Shown: in pieces, positions 48,887 through 60,518 of the stretch
How the letters are laid out: every line of letters begins with the position of its first letter
Position numbering within the stretch: the stretch's first letter is position 1
Assembly (NCBI GenBank): GCA_015499995.1
Contig: JADNRV010000013.1
Coordinates: 186,001-250,000, forward strand
DNA from: Flammula alnicola
Taxonomy: Eukaryota; Basidiomycota; Agaricomycetes; Agaricales; Strophariaceae
Length of the DNA: 64,000 bases
Reading direction: 5' to 3'
The notes under the pieces: model-generated
Told to the model about the DNA's origin: nothing
The model's database searches: none
Seen by the model: the letters and a program-made list of their open reading frames with translations, nothing else
Made by a program: the position numbers and the translations under genes

Positions 48887-49312
48887 ACATATCATAGATT
48901 ATTGTGAGAGCGACAAATGGCATTTACCTGATCATGATCACCATGAAACGCGACGGATAATCGGATAAATGATCAATTATTCATGAGTTGTTGTGACAAT
49001 AAGCTGATGTGACAGAGAAGATTGGACGAGTTGTGCGAGCATTCTGGCTTCTGTTTAAACGGCGTATGGCTTGACGGTACCCGACCCTCTCTTCTTCTCG
49101 ACCGTCAGTCAGCGCAGTGCGCCTCTTACAACCAGCTTTCTCTCTGTATATTTGTCTTCCCCTTTGTCTTTTGCTTTTCGGCTCACAGCATTTCCTAGGT
49201 CTCTTTCTTGCTCCCAACTCCAAATCTCTTCCCACCGCTCCCTGTTCAGTTCCATCTCCTCTCGACACTCCCAGAGCCTCCCACAACATATAATTTATCG
49301 TATCATCAAGTC
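48887..49312. promoter_or_regulatory. Promoter and CT-rich leader of the PKA catalytic subunit
   Basis: The last 230 bases before the kinase ATG are strongly pyrimidine-rich (runs of CTCTC and CTTCTC at about 49085-49270), typical of fungal core promoters and leaders of well expressed genes. No TATA box assigned. Confidence 0.5.
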
Positions 49313-50796
49313 ATGACCCCCCCGGCTTCAATACCATCCCGCTCCCTCTCTCTTCCGACCTCAGCGCCTGAAGACATCCGTCGGACCTCAATATCTTATC
49401 CCGTCCGACAAGAACCTCATGTGGTCTGCGCAGATGCTCCATTGACCCCTCCATTGTCTCCCAAACTTGGCCAAAAAATTGAACCGATCCCCATGGAGGA
49501 GGAATGCACACCGATCAGCCTTGAAAACCATCAAATAAAGCAGTCGGAGGAAATTTCTCAAGTATCCTCTGACCTCATGGATGTCGACATGAGCCCAGTT
49601 GAAGAGAATGGAACTGTTCATCCAATTCCTCGCCCACAGCGCCTCTTGGAAGACGAAAAAGTTCATCTACAACGATCAGGGATCAAGCTTGCGGATTTTG
49701 AGGTACGCGGAACATTGGGTATGTAATCCGCATTTGCCAGCTATCCAACTCCTCGCCTAAAATTTTCTCTTCCGTAGGTACAGGAACCTTTGGAAAGGTT
49801 CTTCTCGTTCGCCATCGGAATTCTCCTTCTCAGTCAGGCACTCAAAGCTACTTCGCGATGAAGGTTCTTCCCAAGACTGAGATTGTTCGCCTCCGACAAG
49901 TCGAACACGTCAATGCAGAGCGATACATTCTCTCTCGCGTTCATCATCCCTTCGTTGTTGATCTCTTTGCTACCTTTCAGGATAGCCTCAACGTTTACAT
50001 GCTCATGTCGTATGTGCCAGGTGGCGAACTCTTTACACATCTCCGACGCGCCCAGCGCTTCACCCCGGATGTTACCCGCTTTTACCTCGCCACAATCATC
50101 CTTTCGCTCAAATACCTACATTCCTTTAACATAATTTACCGCGATCTTAAACCAGAGAACCTCCTTCTAGACTCGCGCGGTTACCTCCGCCTCACAGATT
50201 TTGGCTTCGCCAAGATCGTGGATGATCGTACTTGGACACTGTGTGGCACTCCGGAGTACCTCGCACCAGAAATCATTCAGTCTGACGGTCATGGAAAAGC
50301 GGCCGACTGGTGGGCGTGTGGCATCTTGTGCTACGAAATGTTGGTAGGATATCCTCCTTTTTTCGATGAATCGCCATACGGCATCTACGAGAAGATCCTG
50401 AACGGCCACATCCACTGGCCGAGAAGTATGGATAGGTTGTCTCGTGATCTCATCAAGGCATTCCTAAACCCAGATCGCACCAAGCGTCTGGGCAATATGA
50501 TTGGTGGTCCGCAAGATATTCTTGACCATCCATGGTTCAGGGGTGTTGATTGGGACGCTCTTGAACGCCGTGAAATCAATGTACGTTGTTCTCTGCCATT
50601 GCTTGCATAAATAGCTCATGTTTCTTTCCGTAGGCTCCAATTATCCCTCGCACCTCTTCCGTCGATGACATGCGCCATTTCCTGCACTTGCCGCTCCCTC
50701 CTTCCGAAGAGATTCCAGGTCTCACTGGCCAAGAGCGCAATTCTACATTCCAACAACGCTTTGATCCCATTGCATACCAATTCCTCGAATTTTAGC
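49313..50796 (+). CDS. cAMP-dependent protein kinase catalytic subunit (PKA-C)
   Basis: AGC-family Ser/Thr kinase released by cAMP to control nutrient response, morphogenesis and mating. ATG at 49313 begins a 140-residue Pro/Ser-rich N-terminal extension typical of fungal PKA. The kinase core follows: DFEVRGTLG spliced to TGTFGKVLLVRHR (glycine loop), YFAMKVLPK (Lys), HVNAERYILSRVHHPF, YMLMSYVPGGELFTHLR, IIYRDLKPENLLLD (catalytic loop), DFGFAK, WTLCGTPEYLAPE (activation-loop Thr), and KAADWWACGILCYEMLVGYP. The end carries DPIAYQFLEF, close to the hydrophobic FxxF motif that closes PKA, stop 50794-50796. Only two introns, so well supported. Full length, about 455 residues. Confidence 0.96.
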
Positions 50797-51622
50797 CGAC
50801 TACGGCTCCACATTCCTTGATTTCCGTTCTTGGGACAAAATAACACTTGCCAGCTGCATCCCAATCCCAACATTCGTTCAACTATGTTTTATTTTGCACC
50901 TTATTAACCTTCTGGATTTTAATCTGCTCTTTGACAGCATCGATCTATATTCCCAGAACTCTGTATCACCACCGGTCCACCGCCTCCCCATAGTTACACT
51001 ATTCCCTACACAATCACAGATTCTCATTTGTGCCGCTGTATCCTTTTTGGTTCCATTACCCATCACATGTGTTACTCTCACCGTCCCATTGTGTCTATAC
51101 TTCTGCCTTTCCTTGATCGTTTCTTGTTTTCATGTATGCTTCGTCGGTACTTTGATGTAGCCCACCTGTTTTTTTTTGTCTCTCATTGCTATTCACGTAG
51201 CCAGCTATGTATTCTTAGTACTACCACAAAGTCCCTCTTCTAGTACGGATACCCCTTATCCTTGTTAGATTCACCTTACCATGATGATGAGGGCACCACA
51301 ATAAATTATTTACTTGTTTAGTGCGCGTTACTATTTTGAAGCAAATTCATTGATTTCTTGTACGTCAACCACCGTCTCGCTTAGAGGAATTTCTGGAAGG
51401 CGACAAACAACATATTATTATCTTGAATGACTGCAAATGCGAATGAGTCGGACGAAATCATTCACTGATTCAGGTGGTGATCCGTTCGGACAGCATCCGA
51501 GTCGAAGCAACGGTCCCGATATCAGATTATTCAAGCGAAAAGGATAAACGACGTCGCGTAACGCACAACTCTATTCCCGTAACACAACGAAACCAAGCAC
51601 TTAGGAAAGCAATTGGACGATA
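50797..51622. other. Long spacer after PKA
   Basis: About 825 bases, T- and CT-rich at 50900-51240, with no family-bearing frame. Likely a long 3' untranslated region of the kinase gene followed by the WD40 gene promoter. Confidence 0.45.
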
Positions 51623-53221
51623 ATGAGCACTGACAACTTCATAGTTACAGAAGCCCAGCTCGCCATTGAACAGGTGTGTCTCATCTGTTAGCATGTTTGC
51701 TCAAACCGTTCAACTACTTTTCACAAACAGGCAAGGAAAAAGAAAGCCGAAAGGACAAAGACGCTGGGTGAACCTATCCAACTTCTTGGAAAGGCGTTGG
51801 CTATTGAGTTCGGGATGGTGTCGCATGGGTTGCAGAGAACACGACTGTAGTTCGCAAAGTGGACCTGGAGGTCAGCGTCCATTGAAATCAGTTCTGGTCA
51901 CGATCTCATGCCCAATGAATACGCGAAGTCAGGGAAAACACTGCAACTCTACAAAGGGCATACCGGACCTGTAACCAGCCTTGCCTTCTGCGATAGAAAA
52001 CCAGGCTCTGGAGACGAAGAAATTCTTATTTCTGGCTCTTGGGATAATGTACCTTCCGCCATTGTGCCACGAAAAACGTTTCGCTGAATGTTCCGTCTAG
52101 TCGATCAAGCTTTGGGACACTGTCGTATGTGCTTCACGTCTCTAGAAGGGTATTCTCTTGACCTAGACTATTCTCTTCTAACAGACAAAAGAATTGATAT
52201 CCTCGACGCCAAATGCGCATGCTGACTTCGTCAAGAGTTTCCATGTCTTCCCCACCCTTCGCCTCTTGATTTCAGGTAGTTCCGACAAGATTGTAAGGTT
52301 TTGGTGCGTGTGGCTGGCTAGCTTCCTCACAACGAGACAATGAACGCTACGATCTAGGGATCTTTCTGAACCAGAGAGCCCGGGACCTCTGAAAAGCTTA
52401 GGATCGATATCTTCCCATACACGACCAGTAGAATGCCTGGATGGCGAAGCTCTCTCAGACAAATCAGCCATCCTTTATACCGGAGACACAATGGGTGTAA
52501 TCAAGGTCTGGGACATACAGCTGGACAGCGGCTCCCTCCCCGATGGATCGCTACTCTGAAAGACACCATAAACCACCATAGAACAAGGATCAATGAGCTC
52601 AGGTATGGCCATGGCCATTTATGGACTGGTATCCATTCCTTTATTTCTCTCCTCTGTATATCTATTCTAAACCACGTTCAGCATCGTCAGATGACACCGC
52701 GCGAATACTGCCCCAGGTAGTGTCCGATCCAACCAAAAGTGCAGGAAAAGTTCCCAAACCTTTGGCCCATCCCGTCGCCGTCCGCGCAATTTTACCTATT
52801 TCGCTAACGGGTCTCGGCGAGCCCTATCTTTTAACTGCTGCTGGAGACGTCCTTAGGACATTCGATGTCTCTGAGCTTGATGACCCACAGCTTCTCAGTC
52901 AAATCGATGCGCACTGGCACGACATAACTGCCATTAGACTATGGATTCGTACAACTGTTGGAGGTGATGGAAGAACGCGCGCCGAGCCCTGGATTATTAC
53001 GACAAGTCTAGATAAGACAATCCGCAAGTGGAGGTTGAGTGGTAGGCCCTTCGATTGTCGATGTTGTGGCATCAAAACTAACTTGGACGGCAGAATTGTT
53101 GAAGCCTCCCCCTGCACAAGAGCTTGCAGAGGTTAAAGTTGTGGAGCCAACACCTGCCCCCAAGAGTTCGGAGCTTACAGAAGAAGAGGAGCGAGAACTT
53201 GCAGAGTTAATGGATGAATAA
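51623..53221 (+). CDS. WD40-repeat protein
   Basis: Beta-propeller scaffold; the partner is unknown. ATG at 51623-51625 starts MSTDNFIVTEAQLAIEQ and, after an intron, a basic KKKAERTKTL. Repeat units are visible: VRKVDLE, SGKTLQLYKGHTGPVTSLAF, EEILISGSWDN, SIKLWDT, LRLLISGSSDKIVRFW, AILYTGDTMGVIKVWDIQ and IITTSLDKTIRKWRLS. A block RTRINELR leads to SSDDTARILPQ and PYLLTAAGDVLRTFDV. The tail LTEEEERELAELMDE is acidic, TAA at 53219-53221. About seven repeats in some 400 residues with many introns. Around 51768-51808 either a very short intron (41 nt) or a one-base loss must be assumed to keep frame. Confidence 0.82.
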
Positions 53222-53472
53222 GCACGACCTAGCATGCGTTGAATGCTGGCTGGCATAGATGGATCAAAAGCCTGCTACATCTTCCGTAGGGTCACAGTAT
53301 TGACATTTTCACAAAGCGACATACAAATTGCATACAGATCCAATGTAACTGCTGTGAGGATAAACAATCTCAAGTGCATAAATGGTATCATTTTTGTCCT
53401 CCGAGTCTTCCGTAATGTGAATGAGGTAAATTTATCCGACTTGCTGAGATATACTATATATGCTGTCTTAAA

Positions 53473-55028
53473 TTAAAGTTTGGCCTTCACAACCTGCAAA
53501 GATACAGCGTCGTTCAGGCTTTTCGCTGCGGTGAACACGAGCTCGTCGACACTGTCTTACTGTCAACTGATGATGCACGGATATGAAGCAATATGAACTA
53601 ACATTTCTCTTGCTGGCTTGATATCCTTGATTGATCCGGCGACGCGTCCCATTAGCCCTGTAGGTCTGGATTAGATATAATTTAAATGCGAGATCCGCTT
53701 TTACATACATGACAGGCCCTGGATGGACTTTTCGGGGTGATTTTGGAGCTCGACGTCATGGGGCACCTTTCCTTGAGAGACCAATTCTTGGATTTCATTG
53801 TTCCTCTCGTTTCCCTAGAGGACATAGAGAATATGTTAACTAGGGATTCATCTAGCATAGAAAGGCTTACCATTCAGCCACATAAGGGGTCTTCCGTACG
53901 CTCATTGGTCGGCCAGAATAGATCAAAGTGCGTACTACATCATCGTAACCCGCGCTAACAACGAGTTCTTTGTGCTTCTTGGGGGCCCCAGCTTCCACGC
54001 TAGCAACAAATCGAGTGCCAACCCACACGCCCGAGGCGCCGTATCTGAGATAGGGTTCAGTTGCTTGGCAATGGGTGAATTAATTGGTGGCGCATACGAA
54101 AGAGAAGCTGCTAGGCCACGGCCGTCTGCAATGCCTCCTGCCGCCACGACGATGATAGGCTCGCCGGTCAGAGGGCTCTTATGGTCCTTGCAGATGTCGA
54201 CAACGGCGGGAATAAGGATAGAGAAAGCGGTGTCACCAGTGTGTCCGCCACCCTCCCCTCCCTGGGCGCAGATAATGTCAACACCCTGAGCGAGTGCTTT
54301 GGGAACATGCTATGGAGACCACGATGTTTGGCAAATTATATTTTGTATCGCGAGACAACAGTTAAATACCTTTGGGTGGCCAACCATGCTATCAAATCAA
54401 CGAGTCAAAATTCTGTTTATCTTGACGATACAGAAAGACATACTTCATGACGGGGATACCAGCAGCGTGAAGCTTGTCAACGGCCCATTTGGGTGGAACA
54501 CCAACAGCACAGACGAATAATGAAGCTCCGCCCTTAATGACAACGTCAATAAGTTCAGGCAATTGTCCACTAGTATAGTCTTTCTGCAAAAGATGTTAAT
54601 TCTCTGGAGACCTTTTGAATCCACAGCGCTTACATTTGTTTTGCGAGCATTACCACCGATTTGAGGGATCAGGAGATCAACGCCGAAGGGAGCATTCTTG
54701 TCTTCCAGGTGGCTCTTGAGCTCATTAATGGATCCCTGAAGGAACTTTGGACTCTGGCGAACACCGCCAATGACACCAATGCCGCCTGTAGACCGATGTC
54801 ATCAGTCAAAAAGGTACAAACATGTATATTGAAAGCGTTAAACTTGCCCGAGTTGGTGACAGCAGCGGCTAGTTTGGGACCAGCAGCTACATTCATTCTG
54901 AAATAACGTTAGTTCGAGAGCACGAGCTAATTAACATGGGCGACTGCATACCCAGCAAGCATAACCGGGTGGTTAATCTTGAAGAGCTTGGTGAGAGGGG
55001 TGGAGAAGACGGGAGCTGAGGACGGCAT
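53473..55028 (-). CDS. Nitronate monooxygenase (2-nitropropane dioxygenase family)
   Basis: FMN-dependent oxidase that detoxifies alkyl nitronates such as propionate-3-nitronate. ATG at 55026-55028 begins MPSSAPVFSTPLTKLF, then NHPVMLAGMNVAAGPKLAAA. Later pieces: GGIGVIGGVRQSPKFLQG, FGVDLLIPQIGGNARKTN, ASLFVCAVGVPPKWAVDKL, MVGHPKHVPKALAQGVDI, AQGGEGGGHTGDTAF (FMN and catalytic His region), IVVAAGGIADGRGLAASL and GASGVWVGTRFVASVE. C-terminal exons give KTPYVAEW joined to NNEIQELVSQGKVPHD (using the acceptor near 53808 keeps frame), and MGRVAGSIKDIKPAREM. TAA at 53473-53475. About 350-370 residues. Divergent from heme lyase, 239 bp apart. Confidence 0.92.
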
Positions 55029-55267
55029 TGAGAGATAGTTGGACGCGTTGGTTGAGGTTTAGATGCTTTTCGGGGGTGAAAAGTAATCGCCGAAGTATGA
55101 AATCTGGGGCCCCCATGGGAGCTTATAAGGTAGAGGAACTTGACCGGGCTGGCTACACAACTTGCCGGGTCCAGGGTGCGGGGACGAGGAAGCGTGTGTT
55201 ACATAATCCATTGATTTTACGACTGCAGCGGCCAAGGCAGTCCGCGCCGTCCGCGTCAAGCTCGACC
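55029..55267. promoter_or_regulatory. Divergent promoter (nitronate monooxygenase / heme lyase)
   Basis: 239 bp between opposite start codons, so both genes share this promoter interval. The heme-lyase frame is open upstream into it but without an in-frame ATG. Confidence 0.45.
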
Positions 55268-55957
55268 ATGTCCGCAGACAAATGTCCTGTCGACCATTCA
55301 CCGGTCAAGACTCCTCCCGCAGATGCGTGTCCCGTTGACCACTCGGCGCGCTCAACATGGAGTCGTTTCTTGACCTCCGACTCCACTCATCCGTCTCTTC
55401 CGCTCTCCCAAGAACGTGAAACATCCTCAATACCAAAACCTGACGACGGAAAATGGGTATACCCCTCGGAAGCACAATTCTTTGCCGCCATGGCGCGCAA
55501 GAATCACGACCCTCAACCCGCGGATATGAAAACCATCGTCCCGATCCATAACGCCGTCAACGAACGGGCTTGGGCTGAAATCTTGAAATGGGAGGCTGGC
55601 AGGGGTAGTGAGGCTTGCGGTGGAGTACGGCTGCTCAACTTCAAGGGAAAGCCAAGCCAGAAGAGCCCCAAAGCAAGATTAAATATGCTTCTTGGGTTAG
55701 TCGTTGTTTGACCTGGTTTCATTGCACGCGAAAGTATTGACACACTTCACAGATACGCTCCTCCATTTGACCGCCACGATTGGGTAGTCGACCGATGCGG
55801 GACGCGTATGCGGTATATAATCGACTTTTATACAGGCCACAACGCGGCATCCGGCAAAGGAGATAATATCTCTTTCTACCTTGATGTTCGACCTGCGCTT
55901 GACAGTTGGGAAGGCATTAAAATGAGGTTGGAACGCTTATGGCCGCGGTCTACATAA
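55268..55957 (+). CDS. CYC3: Holocytochrome c synthase (cytochrome c heme lyase)
   Basis: Attaches heme to apocytochrome c (or c1) in the mitochondrial intermembrane space. ATG at 55268 gives MSADKCPVDHSPVK and a second DACPVDHS, the Cys-Pro heme-regulatory motifs of the family. Then KWVYPSEAQFFAAMARKNHD, IVPIHNAVNERAWAEILKWE, GVRLLNFKGKPSQKSPKARL, and after one intron YAPPFDRHDWVVDRCG, RYIIDFYTGHN and FYLDVRPALDSWEGIKMR, ending at TAA 55955-55957. The conserved His-Asp in DRHDW is the expected heme-binding region. About 210 residues, full length. Whether it is specific for c or c1 cannot be told. Confidence 0.95.
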
Positions 55958-56058
55958 AAGGTATTTAGCACCTTGTTAATTCGCGCCTTCACCATCGTAG
56001 ATTTTTAATGCAGTATATAATATCAATAGAGGGATCATCTAATGTAACGCAAAGGTCA

Positions 56059-57518
56059 CTACTGTTTTTGCCTAAATTTCACCTTTTTGGCAGGTCGCTC
56101 GTCTTCAGAGCCCTCTTCGTTTTCACTGGGTTCCGCTTCGTCTTCCTCATCATCGCTTATATCTTCTTCCGCATCCCACATCCCAATTCCATCATCCTCA
56201 TTTTCGTCTTCAACTTCCTCATTTTCACTGTCCTCCTCGTCCTCGTCCATTTCCCCAGTGCCATTTGCTTTTGCCTCTTTCTTCTTCCGTGCAACATTCC
56301 TTTCTTGTTCTTCTCTTCTCTCTTTCTTCAACTTCGCCTTCGCTGCATGCTCGGCCTTCTGAACCACGATCTCCTTCTTGGATTTTTTCACTGCGATGCC
56401 ATCGTCAGACAACTCTTCAACCAGAGAAGAAATACCAGCATACCGAATTCATGGTACATCACAGCTCCTTCTTTGCCTGGCACACCTTCTGTGATTTTAA
56501 TCAAACGCAACTCTATGCGAGGGCCAACTTCGTCAAGGCGCACAGCCTTCTCTGCCTTTCTTATTGTTTCTTCCGACGTAGTCCTCTGCTAGGTCGACGG
56601 CGTCCGCATCGTCCCCCGCTGTGCTTTCTGCTGACGATGCAGCACTTTCATAACCTCCCTCCGGACCTGGTTCTCCTCTTTTCCGAAGTAGGAAATCAGC
56701 AACGTCCTTTTCGTTACCCAAGTCGAGTACCCCGCTCTTTGTGGACGAATGCGTTGCGCCTTCGAGTACGCGGCGCACTCGTTTTGATACTCCATACGGC
56801 TTAACTTGGATGATGTAGTGTCGAAAATCAATCGTGCCGCGTTCCGCGTTATAAGAGATTAAGACGACTCGGCGTGCGGACGATAAACTGAGTGTATGAG
56901 GTGAAAGTGGCGGGAATAAAGATTGGAAGGATTTCACGAGAAGCGGGAGATGAGGAGGTGTTGTGGGAGAAGGGGGCGGGAAGGATGCAAGTACAAGCTA
57001 TGGGTAGATAGATAGATGAGCAAGCGGGGTGATCGTGACAATGAAAAACATACCAGTGGAGGACTGAGATATTCCAACCCGACGCTGCGTGCTCTGCGCG
57101 AAGTACTCATAAGATCCTTCATTAAACTATATCTCTCTATGCGGAAGCTGAGTGTTGGGCCATCCGATAGCTTTACAATTCGCAATGAGGGCGCTAAGGG
57201 TGTCAAGGTGAAAGCAAGTAGATGAGAAACTTGCAGAGCAGGGCCCATGGTAAGGAAATCTTTCAGTTTATTCCGAGTACGTTCCTATGAGAAGTATCAT
57301 TCAGTCATAGTCAATAAAAGCCGACGCAGAGACCTTCCGACCTTTAGACGCGAAGCAGTGTTGGGTTCCATGACTTTGCGCATATCCCGCACAAGTTGGG
57401 CGAGTGAGGACCCCACTTGACCATGTTTGATGATAATTGATTTGGGTACGCTGCCAGAAGTTTCCTCCTTCGTTTCGCCGCCTTTAAGATGGGTCCTATT
57501 TTTGCGTTTGCGAGCCAT
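56059..57518 (-). CDS. SSF1: Brix-domain ribosome biogenesis factor Ssf1 (Peter Pan)
   Basis: 60S assembly factor that acts in 27S pre-rRNA processing in the nucleolus. ATG at 57516-57518 gives MARKRKNRTHLKGG, then SIIIKHGQVGSSLAQLVRD and MRKVMEPNTASRLK. An intron joins to ERTRNKLKDFLTMGPALQ, VSHLLAFTLTPLAPSLRIV, GPTLSFRIERYSLMKD and a GTATGT intron to the next block. Continuing: RRVVLISYNAERGTIDFRH, YIIQVKPYGVSKRVRRVLEG and an acidic insert. The C-terminal exon is extremely acidic (EDEEDSENEEVEDENEDD), ending KKVKFRQKQ with stop at 56059-56061. Full length, about 430 residues. Divergent from GRC3, 184 bp apart. Confidence 0.93.
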
Positions 57519-57702
57519 GGTCGTCGTAGAGTCTTGTGTAAAGGTCTAAATTGTCTTCTTGTAAAAAAGATATTTTGAGTCGGTGTTTAGTTCGGTGGCC
57601 GTCATGCAACATTGCGATGATGGTTATATTTAAATCTCCGAGGTTTTTTCTTCAGACACCCGCGCATCGACTCCTGCGCTGTCTGTCATCTATACCTCTT
57701 AC

Positions 57703-60308
57703 ATGTTAAGTGCCGTAGCTGCGCGGAAAGCGGCTCTTGCAGCCCAGAATCAGCAACAAACATTACTAGAGCAGCCCATACCGTCTGGCTCAGGATCTAG
57801 CACACCAAGTTCGACATCTCAAACGTCGAGAAATGGAACACCGAAACGGAAGTCATCTTCGCAGAAGGCGCGTTCTGAACCCAAGAAGCCGAGGAAATTG
57901 AAACCTCGCGAGAAGTCGAATAGACGTACGGTGGATGATTTCAAGGACCAAGCGGATGTGATTGTGGTAGAGGATTCGGAAGACGACGACTCAGACTCAG
58001 CTATGAGTATTTTGGAGGATTACGACAAGGAAACACCGCCGCAGACTACTGGGGGCCCACCAGTGAAGAGGGCATGGTCTCCGAGCCAACCAGTGGAAGA
58101 TTCGTCTGAGGACGATTCAGTTGAGGATGGGGTCGATGGCTTAATACCCTTGGATGTTTCTTCGCTCTTTCCTGGTATATCACGTTCGAGGCAAAGACTA
58201 GAGGAAGATTCCGAGGACGACGGCGTACTATCCACCTTCGATCCCACCCCGACAAGAACATGTTCTTCTTGACGGAAGATGATCTTCTTTTACTTGGATT
58301 ATCCGGAAATACTACCCTCCTCGCCCTTACTGCTGAAGATACCCTCTGCCTTCTTGGAACATGCATCCTGACGGTATTGCATGGGTCGATAAACCTTTGT
58401 GGGACTACCCTTCCTGCCTCCTCAACGAGTTATCCCATTTATGCACCACGCTCTTCACCTCTTCCTATCCTTCGTACTGGCGTCAATTCAGGTTCCATTT
58501 TGAACATCTCAAATCTTCCGCCTCGCCTCCATCACATCCTACATTACAAGGCCATCATCGCCGTACAGGAGAGCAGAACAAATGTGGAAGGCTCGGACGT
58601 ATATGTCGGACATTCGACGGTGCCTTTGAGCCATCTCGGTGGCAGAAAAGTGGCACCAAGGATACCTTCGACATCCCGGGCCTTTACATGGTACTTGTCT
58701 TCTCCACAATGACGTCGAAATTTTACCGACTAGCAGTCTCTAGATCACACAGCAAACGAAAGAGCTCCACGCGTTCTCGATGCCTCCGTCGTGGTCGAGT
58801 GCTCTAGACGACGTCTGCGATCCTGGGAATAAACCTCTATGCGGAACGCACATCGTCAAAGGCTCAAAGAACAGTGGAAAGAGTACATTCGCTCGCACAC
58901 TTATGAATCGTCTCCTGGAGTAGTACGTCGCGGCCTATTTCACATATTTTCAAAAATCTAATTCAGCCCAAGTTATCGACGAGTTGCATATCTTGAGTGC
59001 GACCTTGGACAATCAGAATTTACACCAGGAGGCATGGTCTCGTTGAATATTATTTCTAGTCCTATTTTTGGTGCGTTTTTTTGATTTCGCGACGTAAATT
59101 GCTATCTGAAGTTGTTCTTTTTATTTTATATTTTATTTTAAATACAGGCCCGCCATTTACCCATCCTACACTCCCGAACTATGCTCATTTTATTGGATCA
59201 ACGACTCCTAGATCATCACCGTCGCATTACCTAGATGCCATCCATGCGCTAATCCAGAAGTATCGTCTGGATATTCAAAACCCTGCGATCGAAATGACCG
59301 ATGGCCAAGATCCAAGAATACAAGATGCTATTCCTATTGTTGTCAACACGATGGGCTGGTCCAAAGGTCTAGGCGCTGACTTGACCCAGAGAATCGAAGA
59401 CCTCATCGAGGCCACCGATGTCTTCAATATCCAAGCTCCTGTAAGGGAGGAGTATGCCGTAGCTGTGACGCCCGTACTGGTAACAGGCACCTACGGCGCG
59501 TACTACTCGCATACGATGATGGACTCCCCACCTCACGTGAACATATCTTGGAGCCCATCACGTCGTATTCCACCGCCGCGGGATATACGGCGGCAGATCA
59601 ACGATCCCTGTCGATTTTGTCCTATTTCCATGCTCAATTCCCCTCAGATGCTGTCCCGGTGACCTTGGACAGATCACTGCACGCTCGTGGGACACGTCAC
59701 GCCCTCTGTGTGCGGTGCCTCCGTACGAAGTCGACTGCACCATCGCTCTCGACAAGGTCATGCTGACAGGTGCAGGAAGTGAAGATGTGGTGGAAGAAGA
59801 AATCGGACGCGTGCTGAACGGCGCGGTCGTGGGTGTCGTTAGCTGCGAACGCGGAATGATTGACTTGGACGCGACACCTCAGCGAGGAAATGTTCCGTCT
59901 GCGTTCGGTATCCCTTATACTCAACACCATGCACCTCCTCCTACGGCTGCGTCGAACTGTTTTGGGATTGCGCTCATCCGTGGCGTTTCGCCCCCCAAGA
60001 CTGAGCCATCAGTTGTAGGAACGCCCATACAGGCCAAAGTCAAGAGCTACTTGCAGATGCTTACCCCTCTGCCTCATCCACTCCTCGCGCAATCTCGTGT
60101 ATTGGTCAAGGGCGAAATGGAGCTTCCGGTTTGGGGCATGCTCGATTTCCGGAACTTTAATGAAGGGAAAGACGTCGATCCGGGCGACGTAGCGGGCGTG
60201 GAGCGAGACAAGGTGCCGTTCCTGCAGTGGGGAAAAGCACCGGAGGGCGTGATAGGCGCGGAAAAGAGGAAAATCAGACGCAACTTGATGCGCAGAGGAC
60301 AGATGTGA
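57703..60308 (+). CDS. GRC3: Polynucleotide 5'-hydroxyl-kinase Grc3
   Basis: Kinase that with Las1 processes ITS2 during 27S pre-rRNA maturation. ATG at 57703, then a basic and acidic N-terminus (PKKPRKLKPREKSNRR). The catalytic part: NMFFLTEDDLLLLGLSG, LLALTAEDTLCLLGTC, ICRTFDGAFEPSRW, DTFDIPGLYM, then after an intron SMPPSWSSALDD and the Walker A loop VKGSKNSGKSTFART. Next YLECDLGQSEFTPGGMVS, GPPFTHPTLPNYAHFIG, YRLDIQNPAIEMTDGQDPR and IPIVVNTMGWSKGLGADL. The stop codon ends at 60308. The frame must shift twice, near 58250 and near 58590, with no convincing intron; see findings. Otherwise full length. Confidence 0.88.
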
Positions 60309-60518
60309 TTGTGATATGAGTGTGATTAGGACATGTTCTTTTCTACTACTTACATGTACTAAATATCTTTGGCGGAGATGTTGTACGCTTTTATCTCTTC
60401 GTTCGTCGACGAGAGTCATGGCGGTGCTGTTTGCCAAAGCTTATATAGTTACTCCGCCAAGGACTTCCCACCAATCAGAGATCAACAATTGCTCGATCTA
60501 ATCTCACTCTTATGCAAA

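Noticed and set aside
47575..50796. A biosynthetic cluster around the dioxygenase, monooxygenase and membrane protein
   Set aside because: The three genes lie tens of kb apart or among housekeeping genes; no synthase, P450 set or transporter is linked to them.
53682..53873. Frame break in nitronate monooxygenase
   Set aside because: Using the acceptor GAGAG near 53808 instead of CTCTAG joins KTPYVAEW to NNEIQELVSQGK in frame, so no indel is needed.
56087..56592. Long Ser/Phe-rich plus-strand frames opposite SSF1
   Set aside because: They are the complement of the acidic GAA/GAT-rich SSF1 tail, a common source of spurious frames.
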